Numbered from the stretch's first letter, positions 8,156 through 17,320 are shown. The stretch: DNA of 64,000 nucleotides from Frankiales bacterium (GCA_016125335.1 WGLY01000015.1:62001-126000), one strand, 5' to 3'. A program made the numbers and translations. The notes: generated by a model from the letters alone, not told the origin.

Positions 8156-9726
8156 GCGCCCGCCGTCCGCATCGTCGAGGCCATGGCGACGGCGCGCAGC
8201 ACCGCCGCGGCCTTGTTCACGCACTCGACGTGCTCGGTCTCCGGGACGGAGTCGGCCACGAGGCCGGCCCCGGCCTGCACGTACGCGACGCCGTCCTTGA
8301 CCACCGCGGTGCGGATCGCGATGGCGGTGTCGAGGTCGCCGGCGAAGTCGAGGTAGCCGATGGCGCCGCCGTAGATGCCGCGGCGCACCGGCTCGAGGTC
8401 GTCGATGATCTCCATCGCGCGCGGCTTGGGCGCGCCCGAGAGCGTGCCCGCCGGGAAGGTCGCCGCGAGCACGTCGTACGCCGTGCGGCCGGGGGCGACC
8501 CGGCCGACCACCGTCGAGACGATGTGCATGATGTGGCTGTAGCGCTCGACCGACATGAAGTCGATCACCTCGACCGTGCCCGGCGCGCACACCCGGCCGA
8601 GGTCGTTGCGGCCGAGGTCGACGAGCATGAGGTGCTCGGCGCGCTCCTTCTCGTCGGCGAGCAGCTCGTCGGCGAGTGCGTTGTCGGCCTCCGGGGTTGC
8701 GCCCCGGGGGCGCGAGCCGGCGATGGGGTGCAGCAGCGCGCGCCCCTCCTCGACCTTCACCAGCGCCTCGGGCGAGGACCCGACGACGTCGAAGGCGACC
8801 TCGTCGGACAGCGACCCGTCGGCCGTTCGCACGGGCACGCGGAGCAGGTACATGTAGGGGCTGGGGTTGGTCACGCGCAGCACCCGGTAGACGTCCAGCG
8901 ACGACGCCGGGCACGGCGCGGAGAAGCGCTGCGACAGCACGATCTGGAAGGCGTCGCCCGCGCGGATGTGCTCCTTGCACGCCTCGACCCCGGCCTGGAA
9001 GTCCTCGGGCGTCGACCGCGCCGACACCTCCACGGTCGCCGTGGTGTCGTAGGTGGACGCCGACGCCGCGGAGCTGCGGGCGAGGTCGGCCTGCATCGCG
9101 TCGAGCCGGGCGACGGCGTCGTGCCACGCCTCGTCGACGCGCTCGTCGGTGGCGTCGTAGTTGATCGCGTTGGCGATGAGCAGGACCGACCCGTCGTGGT
9201 GGTCGAGCACGGCGAGGTCGGTGGCGAGCAGCATCGCGAGCTCCGGCACGCCGAGCTCGTCCGGGTTGGCGTCGGGCAGCCGCTCCCAGCGCCGCACGAC
9301 GTCGTAGGAGAGGTAGCCGACCATCCCGCCGGTGAGCGGCGGCAGCCCGGGCAGGCGCTCGGTGTGCAGGGCCGCGATGGTGTCGCGCAGGGCCTGCACG
9401 GGGTCGCCCGTGGTGGGCAGCCCGACCGGGGCGTTGCCGTACCAGCGGGCCTCGCCGCCGGTCTCGGTGAGCATCGCGGCGCAGCGCACGCCGACGAACG
9501 AGTAGCGCGACCACGAGCGCCCGTGCTCGGCGGACTCGAGCAGGAACGTGCCGGCGCGCTCCCCCGCGAGCTTGCGGTAGAGGCCCGTGGGGGTCTCGCC
9601 GTCGGCGAGCAGCCGGCGCACCACTGGGATCACCCGGCGGTCGCGGGCGAGGACCCGGAAGGTGTCGAGGTCGGGCGAGGCCGACCCGGCGAACGTGGCG
9701 GCGTAGGGCTCGGCGGTGGCGGTCAC
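8152..9726 (-). CDS. trpE: Anthranilate synthase component I
   Basis: Makes anthranilate from chorismate with ammonia supplied by TrpG, which is not in the window. At 524 aa it is full length. The feedback-inhibition motif is present as LLESAEHG near the N terminus. Catalytic and chorismate-binding motifs are [33 protein letters not shown] and YGGAIGY. The GTG start at 9726 overlaps the hisI stop by 4 nt, leaving no room for a trp attenuator. Expression is therefore likely driven from hisI or further upstream. Confidence 0.97.
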   Translation of the reverse strand: MTATAEPYAATFAGSASPDLDTFRVLARDRRVIPVVRRLLADGETPTGLYRKLAGERAGTFLLESAEHGRSWSRYSFVGVRCAAMLTETGGEARWYGNAPVGLPTTGDPVQALRDTIAALHTERLPGLPPLTGGMVGYLSYDVVRRWERLPDANPDELGVPELAMLLATDLAVLDHHDGSVLLIANAINYDATDERVDEAWHDAVARLDAMQADLARSSAASASTYDTTATVEVSARSTPEDFQAGVEACKEHIRAGDAFQIVLSQRFSAPCPASSLDVYRVLRVTNPSPYMYLLRVPVRTADGSLSDEVAFDVVGSSPEALVKVEEGRALLHPIAGSRPRGATPEADNALADELLADEKERAEHLMLVDLGRNDLGRVCAPGTVEVIDFMSVERYSHIMHIVSTVVGRVAPGRTAYDVLAATFPAGTLSGAPKPRAMEIIDDLEPVRRGIYGGAIGYLDFAGDLDTAIAIRTAVVKDGVAYVQAGAGLVADSVPETEHVECVNKAAAVLRAVAMASTMRTAGA

Positions 9727-10112
9727 GAGCTGCTCCCGGCGAGGTCGAGCAGGAGGTCGGCGTCGAAGCAGGTGCGCTCGCCCGTGTGGCAGGCGGCGCC
9801 CACCTGGTCGACCGCGAGCAGGACGGCGTCGCCGTCGCAGTCGAGGCGCACGGAGCGCACGTGCTGGGCGTGGCCGGAGGTGTCGCCCTTCACCCAGTAC
9901 TCCTGCCGCGAGCGCGACCAGTACGTCGCGCGGCCGGTGGTGAGGGTGCGGCGCAGCGCCTCGGCGTCCATCCAGGCCAGCATGAGCACCTCGCCGGTGT
10001 CCCACTGCTGGGCCACCGCCGCGACGAGGCCCGTCTGGGGGTCGGGACGAAGCCGCGCGCGCACGGCCTCCCACTGCTCGGCGTCGAACGCGACCTGCTC
10101 CACGGGCGCCAT
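9723..10112 (-). CDS. hisI: Phosphoribosyl-AMP cyclohydrolase
   Basis: Opens the purine ring of PR-AMP in histidine synthesis using Zn and Mg. It is 129 aa and monofunctional (no HisE domain). Metal and catalytic motifs are present: [30 protein letters not shown] and [11 protein letters not shown] start at 10112. It overlaps trpE by 4 nt, tying a histidine gene to tryptophan synthesis. The other his genes lie at 15-27 kb. Confidence 0.96.
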   Translation of the reverse strand: MAPVEQVAFDAEQWEAVRARLRPDPQTGLVAAVAQQWDTGEVLMLAWMDAEALRRTLTTGRATYWSRSRQEYWVKGDTSGHAQHVRSVRLDCDGDAVLLAVDQVGAACHTGERTCFDADLLLDLAGSSS

Positions 10113-10247
10113 TGTGCCGTGCGGGGGCGAGCCCGTTTCGCGCCCCGAGGGCCCGGGCCGTCCGCGGGCCGTCGGCGCCGTCCCGGACGGCGGCCGGGAG
10201 CGACCACCTGCGCCGGGTGTGCCGGGCGCGCCGGCGCGGCTGCCGGA

Positions 10248-13200
10248 TCAGGCCGAGAGCAGCCAGGACCGCGCGTCGCCGCGCAGCAGCAGCGCGACGA
10301 CCGAGCCGGAGAGCGCGAGCGTGACCACGAACGAGATGAGCGAGCCGTTGCCCGTGAGCAGCGTGCCGACCGACCAGAGCAGGTTGAGCCCGCTCAGGAC
10401 GAGCAGCACCCACGCGCCCCAGCGCCGTCCGCGCACCGCGGCGACCCCGCAGGCGAGGTAGACCGCGCCGTCCGCGAGCAGCACGAGGGCCCCCACGAGC
10501 ACGAGCGAGGAGACCGAGACCGTGAGGGTGCCGTCGCCGCTCGCGATCGCCCGGTTGAGGGTGTCGAGGTCGTGGGCGAGCGAGAGGTAGGCCAGCACGG
10601 CGAGGACGCCGACGACCAGCGTGATCGCGCCCTCCACGATGCCGATGACGCCGGCGGCGGTCACGCCGCCGGGGATCCGGCCCGGGGCGGGGTGCGCGTC
10701 CCCTGCGACGTGGGGCGACATCGGACCCGGTGCGACGGAGTCCCAGGGGCTCACCGGACCCGGCGCCGCCACGGCGGCCCCGGCGATCCCGGGAGCGGCG
10801 TAGGGCCCGGTGGGGACGGCGGGCAGGTCGATCGGCGTGCCGAACCGGTTCACGGCGCCCGGTTGGTACCCGGCCTCCGCGGGGGCGGGGGGCACCGGCG
10901 CGGCCGGGGTCGGTGCGGCCGGGGTCGGCGGCTCGGCCAGCAGCGTCCCGGTCGCGCCGGCGGGGTCGGGGACGAGCAGGGTCGACGCGGCGGCGGCCGC
11001 GACCGGCATGCCGGCGGCCACCGTCGCGACCGGAGCGGCCACGCTCGCCGGGGCGCTCGCGGCGGCGACGGCCGGCGCGGGCACGCTCGCCGCGGCCCCG
11101 GGGTCGGACCCGGGCCACGACGCGAACGCCGGCTCTGCCGACGGCTCGGGCATCGCGGGGGCGCTCTGCTGCACGGGGATCGGGTCGGGTGCCCGCTCGG
11201 CCGCAGCGACCGGCTCGGCGGCGGGCTCGGGCAGGTACGGCCCCGGCTCCGGCACGCCCACCGCCACCGGCACCTCCGCGACGACGGCCTCGGCCACGAC
11301 CGGCTCGGGGACGGCAGCGGCCGCAACGACGGCGTCGGGGACGACGATCTCGGGGTCGGCCGCAGCGACCGGCTCCACGTCGGGCTCGGGCAGGTACGGA
11401 CCGTGCTCCGGCACGAGCTCCGCCACCGGCACGTCGACGGCGAGCTCCTCGGGCTCGACAGCCTCGGGCCCGGCCGCGGGGACGAGCTCGGCGGCGGGCT
11501 CGGGCAGGTAGGGGCCCGGCTCGGGCACGCTCACCGGCACCGGCACGTCCGCGACGACGGCCTCGGCGACGGCCGCCTCGGACACGACCTCCTCAGCGTC
11601 GGGCGCGGGCGGGTACGGACCCGGCGCCGGCATGCTCACCGGCACCTCCGCGACGACGGCCTCCGCTGCGACCGGCTCGGCGACCTCGACCGCAGCCGCA
11701 GGCGCGACAGGCTCGGGCACGACCGCCTCGGGCACAACGGTCCCGGGCCCGGCCGCGGGGACGAGCTCGGCGGCGGGCTCGGGCAGGTAGGGGCCCGGCT
11801 CCGGCACGCTCACCGGCGCCGGCACCTCCGCGACGACGGCGTCGGGGACGACGATCTCGGGGTCGGCCGCAGCGACCGGCTCTGCGTCGGGCTCGGGCAG
11901 GTACGGACCGTGCTCCGGCACGAGCTCCGCCACCGGCACGTCGACGGCGAGCTCCTCGGGCTCGACAGCCTCGGGCCCGGCCGCGGGCACGAGCTCAGCG
12001 GCGGGCTCGGGCAGGTACGGACCCGGCTCCGGCACGCTCGCCGGCGGCGGCACCTCCGCGACGACGGCCTCGGCCACGACCGGCTCCGGGACCGCAGCCA
12101 CAGGGACGACAGCCACAGGCGCGACGACCTCGGGGGCGACGGCCTGGGTCTCGGGCAGGTACGGACCGGGCTCCGGCACGCTCACCGTCACCGGCGTCTC
12201 CGACACGACCGCCTCGGACACGACCTCCTCGGCCACGACCGGCTCGGCGACCGCAACCGCAGGGACGACGACCTCAGGCACGACAGCCTCGGGGGCCACG
12301 GTCACGGACTCGGCGGCAGCGACCGGCTCGGCGGCGGGCTCGGGCAGGTAGAGGCCCGGCTCGGGCACGCTCGCCGTCACCGGCACGTCCGGCACGGCCG
12401 GCCCGGACACGACCTCCTCGGCGGCCGGCTCGGCGACCGCAGCCACCGGGTCGACAGCCTCAGCCACGACCGCCTCAGGCCCCGCGGCCGGCTCGTCCGC
12501 GGGCTCGGGCAGGTACGGACCGGGCTGCGGCACGGACTCCGCCACCGGCACGTCCGACCCGACCGCCTCGGGAACGACGATCTCGGGGTCGGCCGCAGCG
12601 ACCAGCGCCTCGGCAGGCTCGGGCAGGTACGGACCGGGCTCCGGCACGGACTCCGCCACCGGCACGTCCGACCCGACCGCCTCGGGAACGACGATCTCGG
12701 GGCCGGCCGCAGCGACCAGCGCCTCAGCAGGCTCGGGCAGGTACGGACCGGGCTCCGGCACGACCTCCGCCACCGGCGCCTCGATGGTGCCCACCTCGGG
12801 CTCGGGTGCGGGGGCGGTCTCGGACACGGGCTCGGGCAGGTACGGGCCGGGCGCCGGTACGAACTCCGCCACCGGCACCTCGATGGCGCTCGCCTCGGGA
12901 CCGACGATCTCGGGGCCGGCCGCAGCGACCAGCGCCTCGGCAGGCTCGGGCAGGTACGGACCGGGCTCCGGCACGGACTCCGCCACCGGCACCTCGACGG
13001 CGCTCGCCTCGGGCTCGGGCGCAGCGGCGGTCTCGGACCCGGGCTCGGGCAGGTACGGCCCCGGCTCCGGCACGGACTCCGCCAGCGGAACCGCCGCGAC
13101 GTCGGCCTCGGACTCGACCGCCTCCGGGACCGCAGCCACGGGGACGACAGCCTCCGGCACGACAGCCTCAGGCATCGGGGCCAGCCCGGCCGCGGGCTCG

Positions 13201-13958
13201 GGCAGGTATGGACCGGGCTCCGGCGCGCCCCCCTCCGCCGCCACCTCGGGCACGACGGCCTCGGGCACGACGGCCTCGGGCACGTCGGCCTCGGAGGTGA
13301 CAGCGTCGGGAGCGACCGCGGCGAGAACTCCCACCGCCTCGTCGGACGCCGAGACCTCGGGGGCGTCCGACGCCACCGGTGCCGGCGGGAGGTCCGGGGC
13401 CGCCGGCTCGGGGGCCGCCGACTCACGGGCTTCCGGCTCAGGGGCCGCCGACTCCGGTGCCGGTGGCTGCGGGACGTGCGTCGCGGGGGCCGCCGACGAC
13501 GGTGCAGCGGGGTACGGAGTCGGGCTCGGGACCTGCGCCGGCGCGGCCGGCCGGACCGGCTCCGCCTCGGGGGTGCCGACGGCGAGCGCGAGCCGCTGCT
13601 CCTCGGTCAGCCGCGCGGTCGGGTCGGACCCGGGCAGCGGCGCCGCGAAGGGCGGCAGCGGGGCCGGCGGCGGCAGGATCGGTGTGGCCGGGGCGGCGCC
13701 CTCGACGTCGACGGGGATCCCGAAGCGGTTGACCTGCACCGAGTAGGCCTCGTGCAGCACCCGGTCGATGTCCGGGGCGGCCTCGACCACTCCGGGGTCG
13801 ACGGCGGTGACCGGTGCGGACACGGCGTCGAGCGGGATGCCGAAGCGGTCGACGGCGCGCGAGGGTGCAGGAGCGGGCGAGCCCTGCCCGTCGTCGGCAG
13901 GGCCGGTCCCGTCGTCGGGCGTGCCGATGGCGAAGAAGTCGTAGCCCGGGTCGGCCAT
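10248..13958 (-). CDS. Large Pro/Glu/Ala-rich tandem-repeat protein with C-terminal membrane domain
   Basis: I do not recognise this 1236-residue protein. The start is ATG 13958 with AGGAG about 8 nt upstream. Residues 1-90 carry two copies of V(D/N)RFGIPxD (FGIP at 39-42 and 79-82). From about residue 250 to 915 there are 16 copies of a unit centred on VPEPGPYLPEP, with spacers of valine, alanine, proline and glutamate, usually 33-60 residues long; two copies read HGPYLPEP and one PGLYLPEP. A third motif, VNRFGTPID, lies near residue 1036, followed by four predicted helices in the last 140 residues. The repeats should be extended and acidic, giving a long filament tethered to the membrane. 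It stands alone between hisI and a divergent gene. Codon use resembles its neighbours. Confidence 0.85.
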   Translation of the reverse strand: MADPGYDFFAIGTPDDGTGPADDGQGSPAPAPSRAVDRFGIPLDAVSAPVTAVDPGVVEAAPDIDRVLHEAYSVQVNRFGIPVDVEGAAPATPILPPPAPLPPFAAPLPGSDPTARLTEEQRLALAVGTPEAEPVRPAAPAQVPSPTPYPAAPSSAAPATHVPQPPAPESAAPEPEARESAAPEPAAPDLPPAPVASDAPEVSASDEAVGVLAAVAPDAVTSEADVPEAVVPEAVVPEVAAEGGAPEPGPYLPEPAAGLAPMPEAVVPEAVVPVAAVPEAVESEADVAAVPLAESVPEPGPYLPEPGSETAAAPEPEASAVEVPVAESVPEPGPYLPEPAEALVAAAGPEIVGPEASAIEVPVAEFVPAPGPYLPEPVSETAPAPEPEVGTIEAPVAEVVPEPGPYLPEPAEALVAAAGPEIVVPEAVGSDVPVAESVPEPGPYLPEPAEALVAAADPEIVVPEAVGSDVPVAESVPQPGPYLPEPADEPAAGPEAVVAEAVDPVAAVAEPAAEEVVSGPAVPDVPVTASVPEPGLYLPEPAAEPVAAAESVTVAPEAVVPEVVVPAVAVAEPVVAEEVVSEAVVSETPVTVSVPEPGPYLPETQAVAPEVVAPVAVVPVAAVPEPVVAEAVVAEVPPPASVPEPGPYLPEPAAELVPAAGPEAVEPEELAVDVPVAELVPEHGPYLPEPDAEPVAAADPEIVVPDAVVAEVPAPVSVPEPGPYLPEPAAELVPAAGPGTVVPEAVVPEPVAPAAAVEVAEPVAAEAVVAEVPVSMPAPGPYPPAPDAEEVVSEAAVAEAVVADVPVPVSVPEPGPYLPEPAAELVPAAGPEAVEPEELAVDVPVAELVPEHGPYLPEPDVEPVAAADPEIVVPDAVVAAAAVPEPVVAEAVVAEVPVAVGVPEPGPYLPEPAAEPVAAAERAPDPIPVQQSAPAMPEPSAEPAFASWPGSDPGAAASVPAPAVAAASAPASVAAPVATVAAGMPVAAAAASTLLVPDPAGATGTLLAEPPTPAAPTPAAPVPPAPAEAGYQPGAVNRFGTPIDLPAVPTGPYAAPGIAGAAVAAPGPVSPWDSVAPGPMSPHVAGDAHPAPGRIPGGVTAAGVIGIVEGAITLVVGVLAVLAYLSLAHDLDTLNRAIASGDGTLTVSVSSLVLVGALVLLADGAVYLACGVAAVRGRRWGAWVLLVLSGLNLLWSVGTLLTGNGSLISFVVTLALSGSVVALLLRGDARSWLLSA
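11220..13215 (-). repeat. Coding tandem repeat, 16 imperfect copies
   Basis: Each copy is marked on the plus strand by the core GGCTCGGGCAGGTA, which encodes YLPEP. Local periods include 114 bp (38 codons): 12541 onward recurs at 12655. A longer block at about 11326-11522 recurs 507 bp (169 codons) away at about 11833-12029 with few changes. All periods are multiples of three, so the frame is kept. Confidence 0.85.
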
Positions 13959-14139
13959 GGTCGTGCTCCTCTGCGCGGGGCCGGGCGGCACCCGTCCTCC
14001 CCGAGGGACTCGACACGTCCGGCCACCACCTTGACGCCCGGACCGCGCCCGGGCGGTCGCCGGGACCCCGGACGGACCAACCACGAACCGGGCCCGGCCG
14101 GCACCGGGGGGACGCCGCAGCCCGGATCCCGCCCGTGCG

Positions 14140-14188
14140 CGCCACGACCGGGCGCCCCGGGCGGCGGCAGGGGCCACCGGTCGTGGCG
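14140..14188. promoter_or_regulatory. 12-bp perfect inverted repeat upstream of the TIGR03085 gene
   Basis: CGCCACGACCGG at 14140-14151 and its exact complement CCGGTCGTGGCG at 14177-14188, 25 nt apart. It ends 16 nt before the TAGGGT -10 of the plus-strand gene. An operator or RNA-independent DNA fold is possible; no regulator is known. Confidence 0.45.
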
Positions 14189-14203
14189 GGCCCGGTCCCT
14201 GCC

Positions 14204-14209
14204 TAGGGT
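14204..14209 (+). promoter_or_regulatory. Putative leaderless promoter -10
   Basis: TAGGGT exactly 6 nt before GTG 14216, with no Shine-Dalgarno between. Confidence 0.5.
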
Positions 14210-14215
14210 GGCGGG

Positions 14216-14884
14216 GTGACCTCCAGTCCCGCTGCCGCGCCGGTGCCCGCCAACGCGACGGCCCAGGCCGAGCGGGACGCCCTGTGCGACCTGCTTCTCG
14301 CGACCGGGCCGGACGCCGCCACGCTGTGCTCGGGGTGGACCACCCGCGACCTCGCCGCCCACCTCGTCATCCGCGAGAACCGCCCCGACGCCGCGCTCGG
14401 GATCGTGCTGCCGCCCGTGGCGCCATGGACGGGGCGCGTGCAGTCCGACACGGCCCGGCAGGACTTCGCGTCGCTGGTGGAGTCGGTCCGCCAGGGCCCG
14501 CCCCGCTGGTCGCCCCAGGCGCTGGCCCCGGTCGACGGGGCGACGAACACGATCGAGTTCTTCGTGCACCACGAGGACGTGCGCCGCGCCCAGGACGGCT
14601 GGGAGCCGCGCGAGCTCGACGCGCCGACCTCGGACCAGCTGTGGTCTCGGTTGCGCGACGGCTCCCGGTGGCTGCTGCGCCGCAGCCCCGTGGGCGTGAT
14701 GGCCACCCCGACGGACGGGCCGGACGCCGGTCGCGAGGTGCGGCTGCGCGGCGGCGAGCCCGTGGTGCGCCTCGTGGGTCCGGTGGGCGAGATCGTGCTG
14801 GCGTGCTACGGCCGGCTCACCCGCGGCCTCGAGGTGCGCGGCGGCGGCCCGGAGGTCACCGCCTTCCTCAGCTTCCCGCGCTGA
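14216..14884 (+). CDS. TIGR03085 family metal-binding protein (DinB/MDMPI-like)
   Basis: A 222-residue member of the maleylpyruvate isomerase/DinB four-helix-bundle superfamily, TIGR03085 type. Putative metal-binding histidines lie in LAAHLVIREN and FFVHHEDVRRA. Substrate unknown; relatives may use mycothiol or act as thiol transferases. GTG at 14216 was chosen because it follows TAGGGT by 6 nt (leaderless). It is a single gene, divergent from the repeat protein and convergent with hisF. A perfect 12-bp inverted repeat lies just upstream. Confidence 0.85.
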   Translation: MTSSPAAAPVPANATAQAERDALCDLLLATGPDAATLCSGWTTRDLAAHLVIRENRPDAALGIVLPPVAPWTGRVQSDTARQDFASLVESVRQGPPRWSPQALAPVDGATNTIEFFVHHEDVRRAQDGWEPRELDAPTSDQLWSRLRDGSRWLLRRSPVGVMATPTDGPDAGREVRLRGGEPVVRLVGPVGEIVLACYGRLTRGLEVRGGGPEVTAFLSFPR

Positions 14885-14901
14885 CCTGGCACTGTCCCCG
14901 C

Positions 14902-14970
14902 CGACCCCGCACGTCCCGCGGACCTCGCCTCCCCGTCGACCCCGCACGTCCCGCCGACCCCGCACGTCCC
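14902..14970. repeat. Three short direct repeats in the TIGR03085-hisF gap
   Basis: GACCCCGCACGTCCCG-type units occur three times between about 14902 and 14970, in a 192-nt GC-rich gap between the ends of two convergent genes. No hairpin with a T tract is seen. Meaning unknown. Confidence 0.5.
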
Positions 14971-15076
14971 GAGGACGTCGCGTGCCCGCGGACGCCGCGT
15001 CCTGCCCGGACGCCGCTCCCCCGCTGACGCCTCTCCCGCTCGAGGCGCGTTGGCCGAGGGCGCCCGCGTGCGCCCG

Positions 15077-15868
15077 TCAGCCCGGCTGGACGACGGGACG
15101 CCGTACCGGGTGCCCGGCCTGCTCGAGGGCGGCCTTCACCTGCGGGATGCGCAGGTCGCCGAAGTGGAAGACGCTCGCGGCCAGCACGGCGTCGGCGCCC
15201 GCCTCCACCGCCGGGGCGAAGTCCTCGAGCCGGCCCGCGCCGCCGCTGGCGATCACCGGCACGGTCACCGCGGCGCGCACGGCGCGGATGAGCGCGAGGT
15301 CGTAGCCGTCCTTGGTGCCGTCGGCGTCCATCGAGTTGAGCAGGATCTCCCCCGCGCCGAGCTCGGCGGCGCGCGCGGCCCAGGCGACGGCGTCGATGCC
15401 GGTGGAGCGGCGGCCGCCGTGCGTGGTGACCTCCCAGCCGGAGTCGGTGCGCACGCCCTCGGGGCAGCGCCGCGCGTCGACCGAGAGCACGATGCACTGG
15501 GCGCCGAAGCGCTGCGCGGCCTCGTGCAGCAGCTCCGGTCGGGCGATGGCCGCGGTGTTGATGCCCACCTTGTCGGCCCCCGCGCGCAGCAGCCGGTCGA
15601 CGTCGTCGACGCCGCGCACACCGCCCCCGACGGTGAGCGGGATGAACACCTGCTCGGCCGTGCGCCGCACGACGTCGTAGGTGGTCTCGCGGTCGCCGCT
15701 GCTCGCGGTGATGTCGAGGAAGACCAGCTCGTCGGCGCCCTGCGCGTCGTAGGCGCGGGCCAGCTCGACCGGGTCGCCGGCGTCACGCAGGTCGACGAAG
15801 TTGACGCCCTTGACCACGCGGCCCGCGTCGACGTCGAGGCAGGGGATCACCCGCACGGCCAGACTCAC
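15077..15868 (-). CDS. hisF: Imidazole glycerol phosphate synthase subunit HisF
   Basis: The cyclase half of IGP synthase. It uses ammonia from HisH to turn PRFAR into IGP and AICAR. The 263-residue TIM barrel is complete: catalytic Asp in [14 protein letters not shown] and in [13 protein letters not shown], and phosphate loops VGGGVR and ASGGAG. GTG start at 15868 follows TAGGCT by 7 nt. It is split from hisH by about 7 kb, so the two subunits of one enzyme are expressed from different units. Confidence 0.97.
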   Translation of the reverse strand: MSLAVRVIPCLDVDAGRVVKGVNFVDLRDAGDPVELARAYDAQGADELVFLDITASSGDRETTYDVVRRTAEQVFIPLTVGGGVRGVDDVDRLLRAGADKVGINTAAIARPELLHEAAQRFGAQCIVLSVDARRCPEGVRTDSGWEVTTHGGRRSTGIDAVAWAARAAELGAGEILLNSMDADGTKDGYDLALIRAVRAAVTVPVIASGGAGRLEDFAPAVEAGADAVLAASVFHFGDLRIPQVKAALEQAGHPVRRPVVQPG

Positions 15869-15875
15869 GCCCCGG

Positions 15876-15881
15876 AGCCTA
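15876..15881 (-). promoter_or_regulatory. Putative -10 of hisF
   Basis: TAGGCT on the minus strand, 7 nt before the GTG start of hisF; leaderless-type spacing. Confidence 0.45.
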
Positions 15882-15944
15882 CGCAGCCGCGCCGGCGCGC
15901 TCCCCGGCGTACCACGGGCCGGACACCCCCGCCCCGGACCACCT

Positions 15945-16007
15945 CGTCGTTACTGCCGGAATGACCGGAGAACGGCCGCGTCTCCGCGCTTTCGGGCAGT
16001 AACGACG
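15945..16007. repeat. 63-nt near-perfect palindrome in a divergent intergenic region
   Basis: Arms of 27 nt (15945-15971 and 15981-16007) match at 23 of 27 positions around a 9-nt centre. The outer 13 bp (CGTCGTTACTGCC) are perfect and the inner six (CGGAGA) are perfect. It lies between the divergent hisF and GAP-family genes, where no terminator is needed. It could be a REP/MITE-like element, a large operator or a structured RNA. There is only one copy in the window. Confidence 0.75.
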
Positions 16008-16165
16008 GATCCAGCGGGGCGGGTTCGGGGTGCCGTGCGCGCCCTCGGCCCGGGTCGCTGACAGGATCGGGCCCGCCCGCGCACGGAGCCGGGCTCGTGC
16101 GACGGGACGCGCGGTACCCGAGCGGGTGCCGACCAGCCCGGCGCGGCGGCGGTGGAGGAGGCCGG

Positions 16166-16807
16166 ATGGGCGAGGTGCTGACGCTCGCGCTCGCGGTGGC
16201 GGCGTCGCCGTTCCCGATCATCCCGGCGATCCTGCTGCTGTTCACCGAGCGGGCCCGGCCGACGTCGCTGGCCTTCCTGGCCGGGTGGAGCGGCGGCATC
16301 CTGCTGGTCTCGACGGTGTTCGTGCTCATCCCCGAGGTCCTCTCGGGCGAGGGCACGCCCACCTGGGCGTCGTGGGCGCGCGTGGTGCTCGGCCTGGTGC
16401 TCGTCGTCCTCGGCGCCCGGCAGTGGCTGCGCCGCGACGAGCCGGCCGAGACACCGGCCTGGATGCGGTCGCTGGAGACGGCGACGCCGCGCTCGGCGCT
16501 GCGGCTGGGCCTGCTGCTCTCGGCCGCCAACCCGAAGATCGTGGTGATCGCCGCCGCCGCCGGCATCGCCATCAGCAGCGGCGACGCGAGCGGCTGGGCG
16601 GAGGCGGCCGAGGTGGCCGTGTTCACGCTCGTCGGGTCGATCACCGTCGCGGTCCCCGTGCTCACCTACGCGGTGCTGGGCGAGCGCGTGCTGCGCCCCC
16701 TGGGCGTGGCGAAGGACTGGCTCACCGCGCACCACACCGCGGTGATGGCCGTCGTGCTGGTGGTCCTCGGACTGCTCGTGGCGCTCAAGGGCGTCCAGGG
16801 TCTCTGA
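16166..16807 (+). CDS. GAP family (Sap, sulfolipid-addressing-like) membrane protein
   Basis: A 213-residue protein with six predicted membrane helices, related to the GAP/LysE-like family. Helix 1 contains SPFPIIPAILLLFT and the central loop holds SAANPKIVVIAAAAG, both typical of this family. Mycobacterial relatives (Gap, Sap) help export glycolipids; the substrate here is unknown. I chose ATG 16166 because GGAGGAG lies 6 nt upstream; in-frame codons upstream are arginine/glycine-rich and not membrane-like. It is a single gene with a normal Shine-Dalgarno, unlike the neighbours downstream. Confidence 0.8.
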   Translation: MGEVLTLALAVAASPFPIIPAILLLFTERARPTSLAFLAGWSGGILLVSTVFVLIPEVLSGEGTPTWASWARVVLGLVLVVLGARQWLRRDEPAETPAWMRSLETATPRSALRLGLLLSAANPKIVVIAAAAGIAISSGDASGWAEAAEVAVFTLVGSITVAVPVLTYAVLGERVLRPLGVAKDWLTAHHTAVMAVVLVVLGLLVALKGVQGL

Positions 16808-16912
16808 CCGACGACGGGCCGCGGCGGGCCGCGCCGCCCGTCGTCCGACAGCCGGCGTCCGCCCTGTGACCGGGACGACGCGCGCCGGGATGCCACGCCC
16901 GGTGGGCCGACC

Positions 16913-16918
16913 TAGCGT
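16913..16918 (+). promoter_or_regulatory. Putative leaderless promoter -10
   Basis: TAGCGT exactly 6 nt before ATG 16925. Confidence 0.5.
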
Positions 16919-16924
16919 GGAGGC

Positions 16925-17320
16925 ATGACCGCGACGACCGACGAGGAGCTCGAGCGGCTCGGAGCCGCGACGTACGTCTCCCTCACCACCTTCCGGCGCG
17001 ACGGGCGGGCCGTGGCGACCCCGGTGTGGGCCAGCCGCGAGGCCGACGCGCTGTGGGTGTGGACGGAGGCGGGCTCCGGCAAGGTGAAGCGGCTGCACCA
17101 CGACTCGCGGGTGCTGCTCGCCCCGTGCGACGCGCGCGGCCGGCTCCAGGGCGCCCACGTCGAGGGCACCGCGCGGGTGTCGTCCGCGCCGGAGGACCTC
17201 GAGCGCGTGACGCGTCTGCACGCGGCCAAGTACCGGCTGGCCTTCCACGCCTGGCGCACGCTCGGGCGCCTCGTGCGCGGCCTGCCCGAGTACGTCGCCG
17301 TCGAGATCACCCTGCCCTGA
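16925..17320 (+). CDS. PPOX-class F420-dependent oxidoreductase
   Basis: A 131-residue split-barrel flavin/deazaflavin reductase (pyridoxamine-phosphate-oxidase-like). The family pattern is visible: YVSLTTFRRDGRAVATPVW, then LWVWTEAGSGKVKRL (cofactor-binding Lys/Arg) and RVLLAPCDARGRLQG. Related proteins use coenzyme F420 to reduce varied substrates; this substrate is unknown. ATG 16925 follows TAGCGT by 6 nt, so the mRNA is probably leaderless. A 101-nt gap separates it from the DinB unit. Confidence 0.87.
   Translation: MTATTDEELERLGAATYVSLTTFRRDGRAVATPVWASREADALWVWTEAGSGKVKRLHHDSRVLLAPCDARGRLQGAHVEGTARVSSAPEDLERVTRLHAAKYRLAFHAWRTLGRLVRGLPEYVAVEITLP

Noticed and set aside
9723-9726. Possible trp attenuator before trpE
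   Set aside because: trpE overlaps hisI by 4 nt, leaving no leader; no Trp-rich leader peptide is seen before hisI or trpC.
9786-14219. A 1477-codon open frame on the plus strand opposite the repeat protein
   Set aside because: It is the antisense of repeated high-GC codons; its product is Arg/Gly/His-rich without any fold, and it also runs through hisI. The minus frame has a Shine-Dalgarno and plausible helices.
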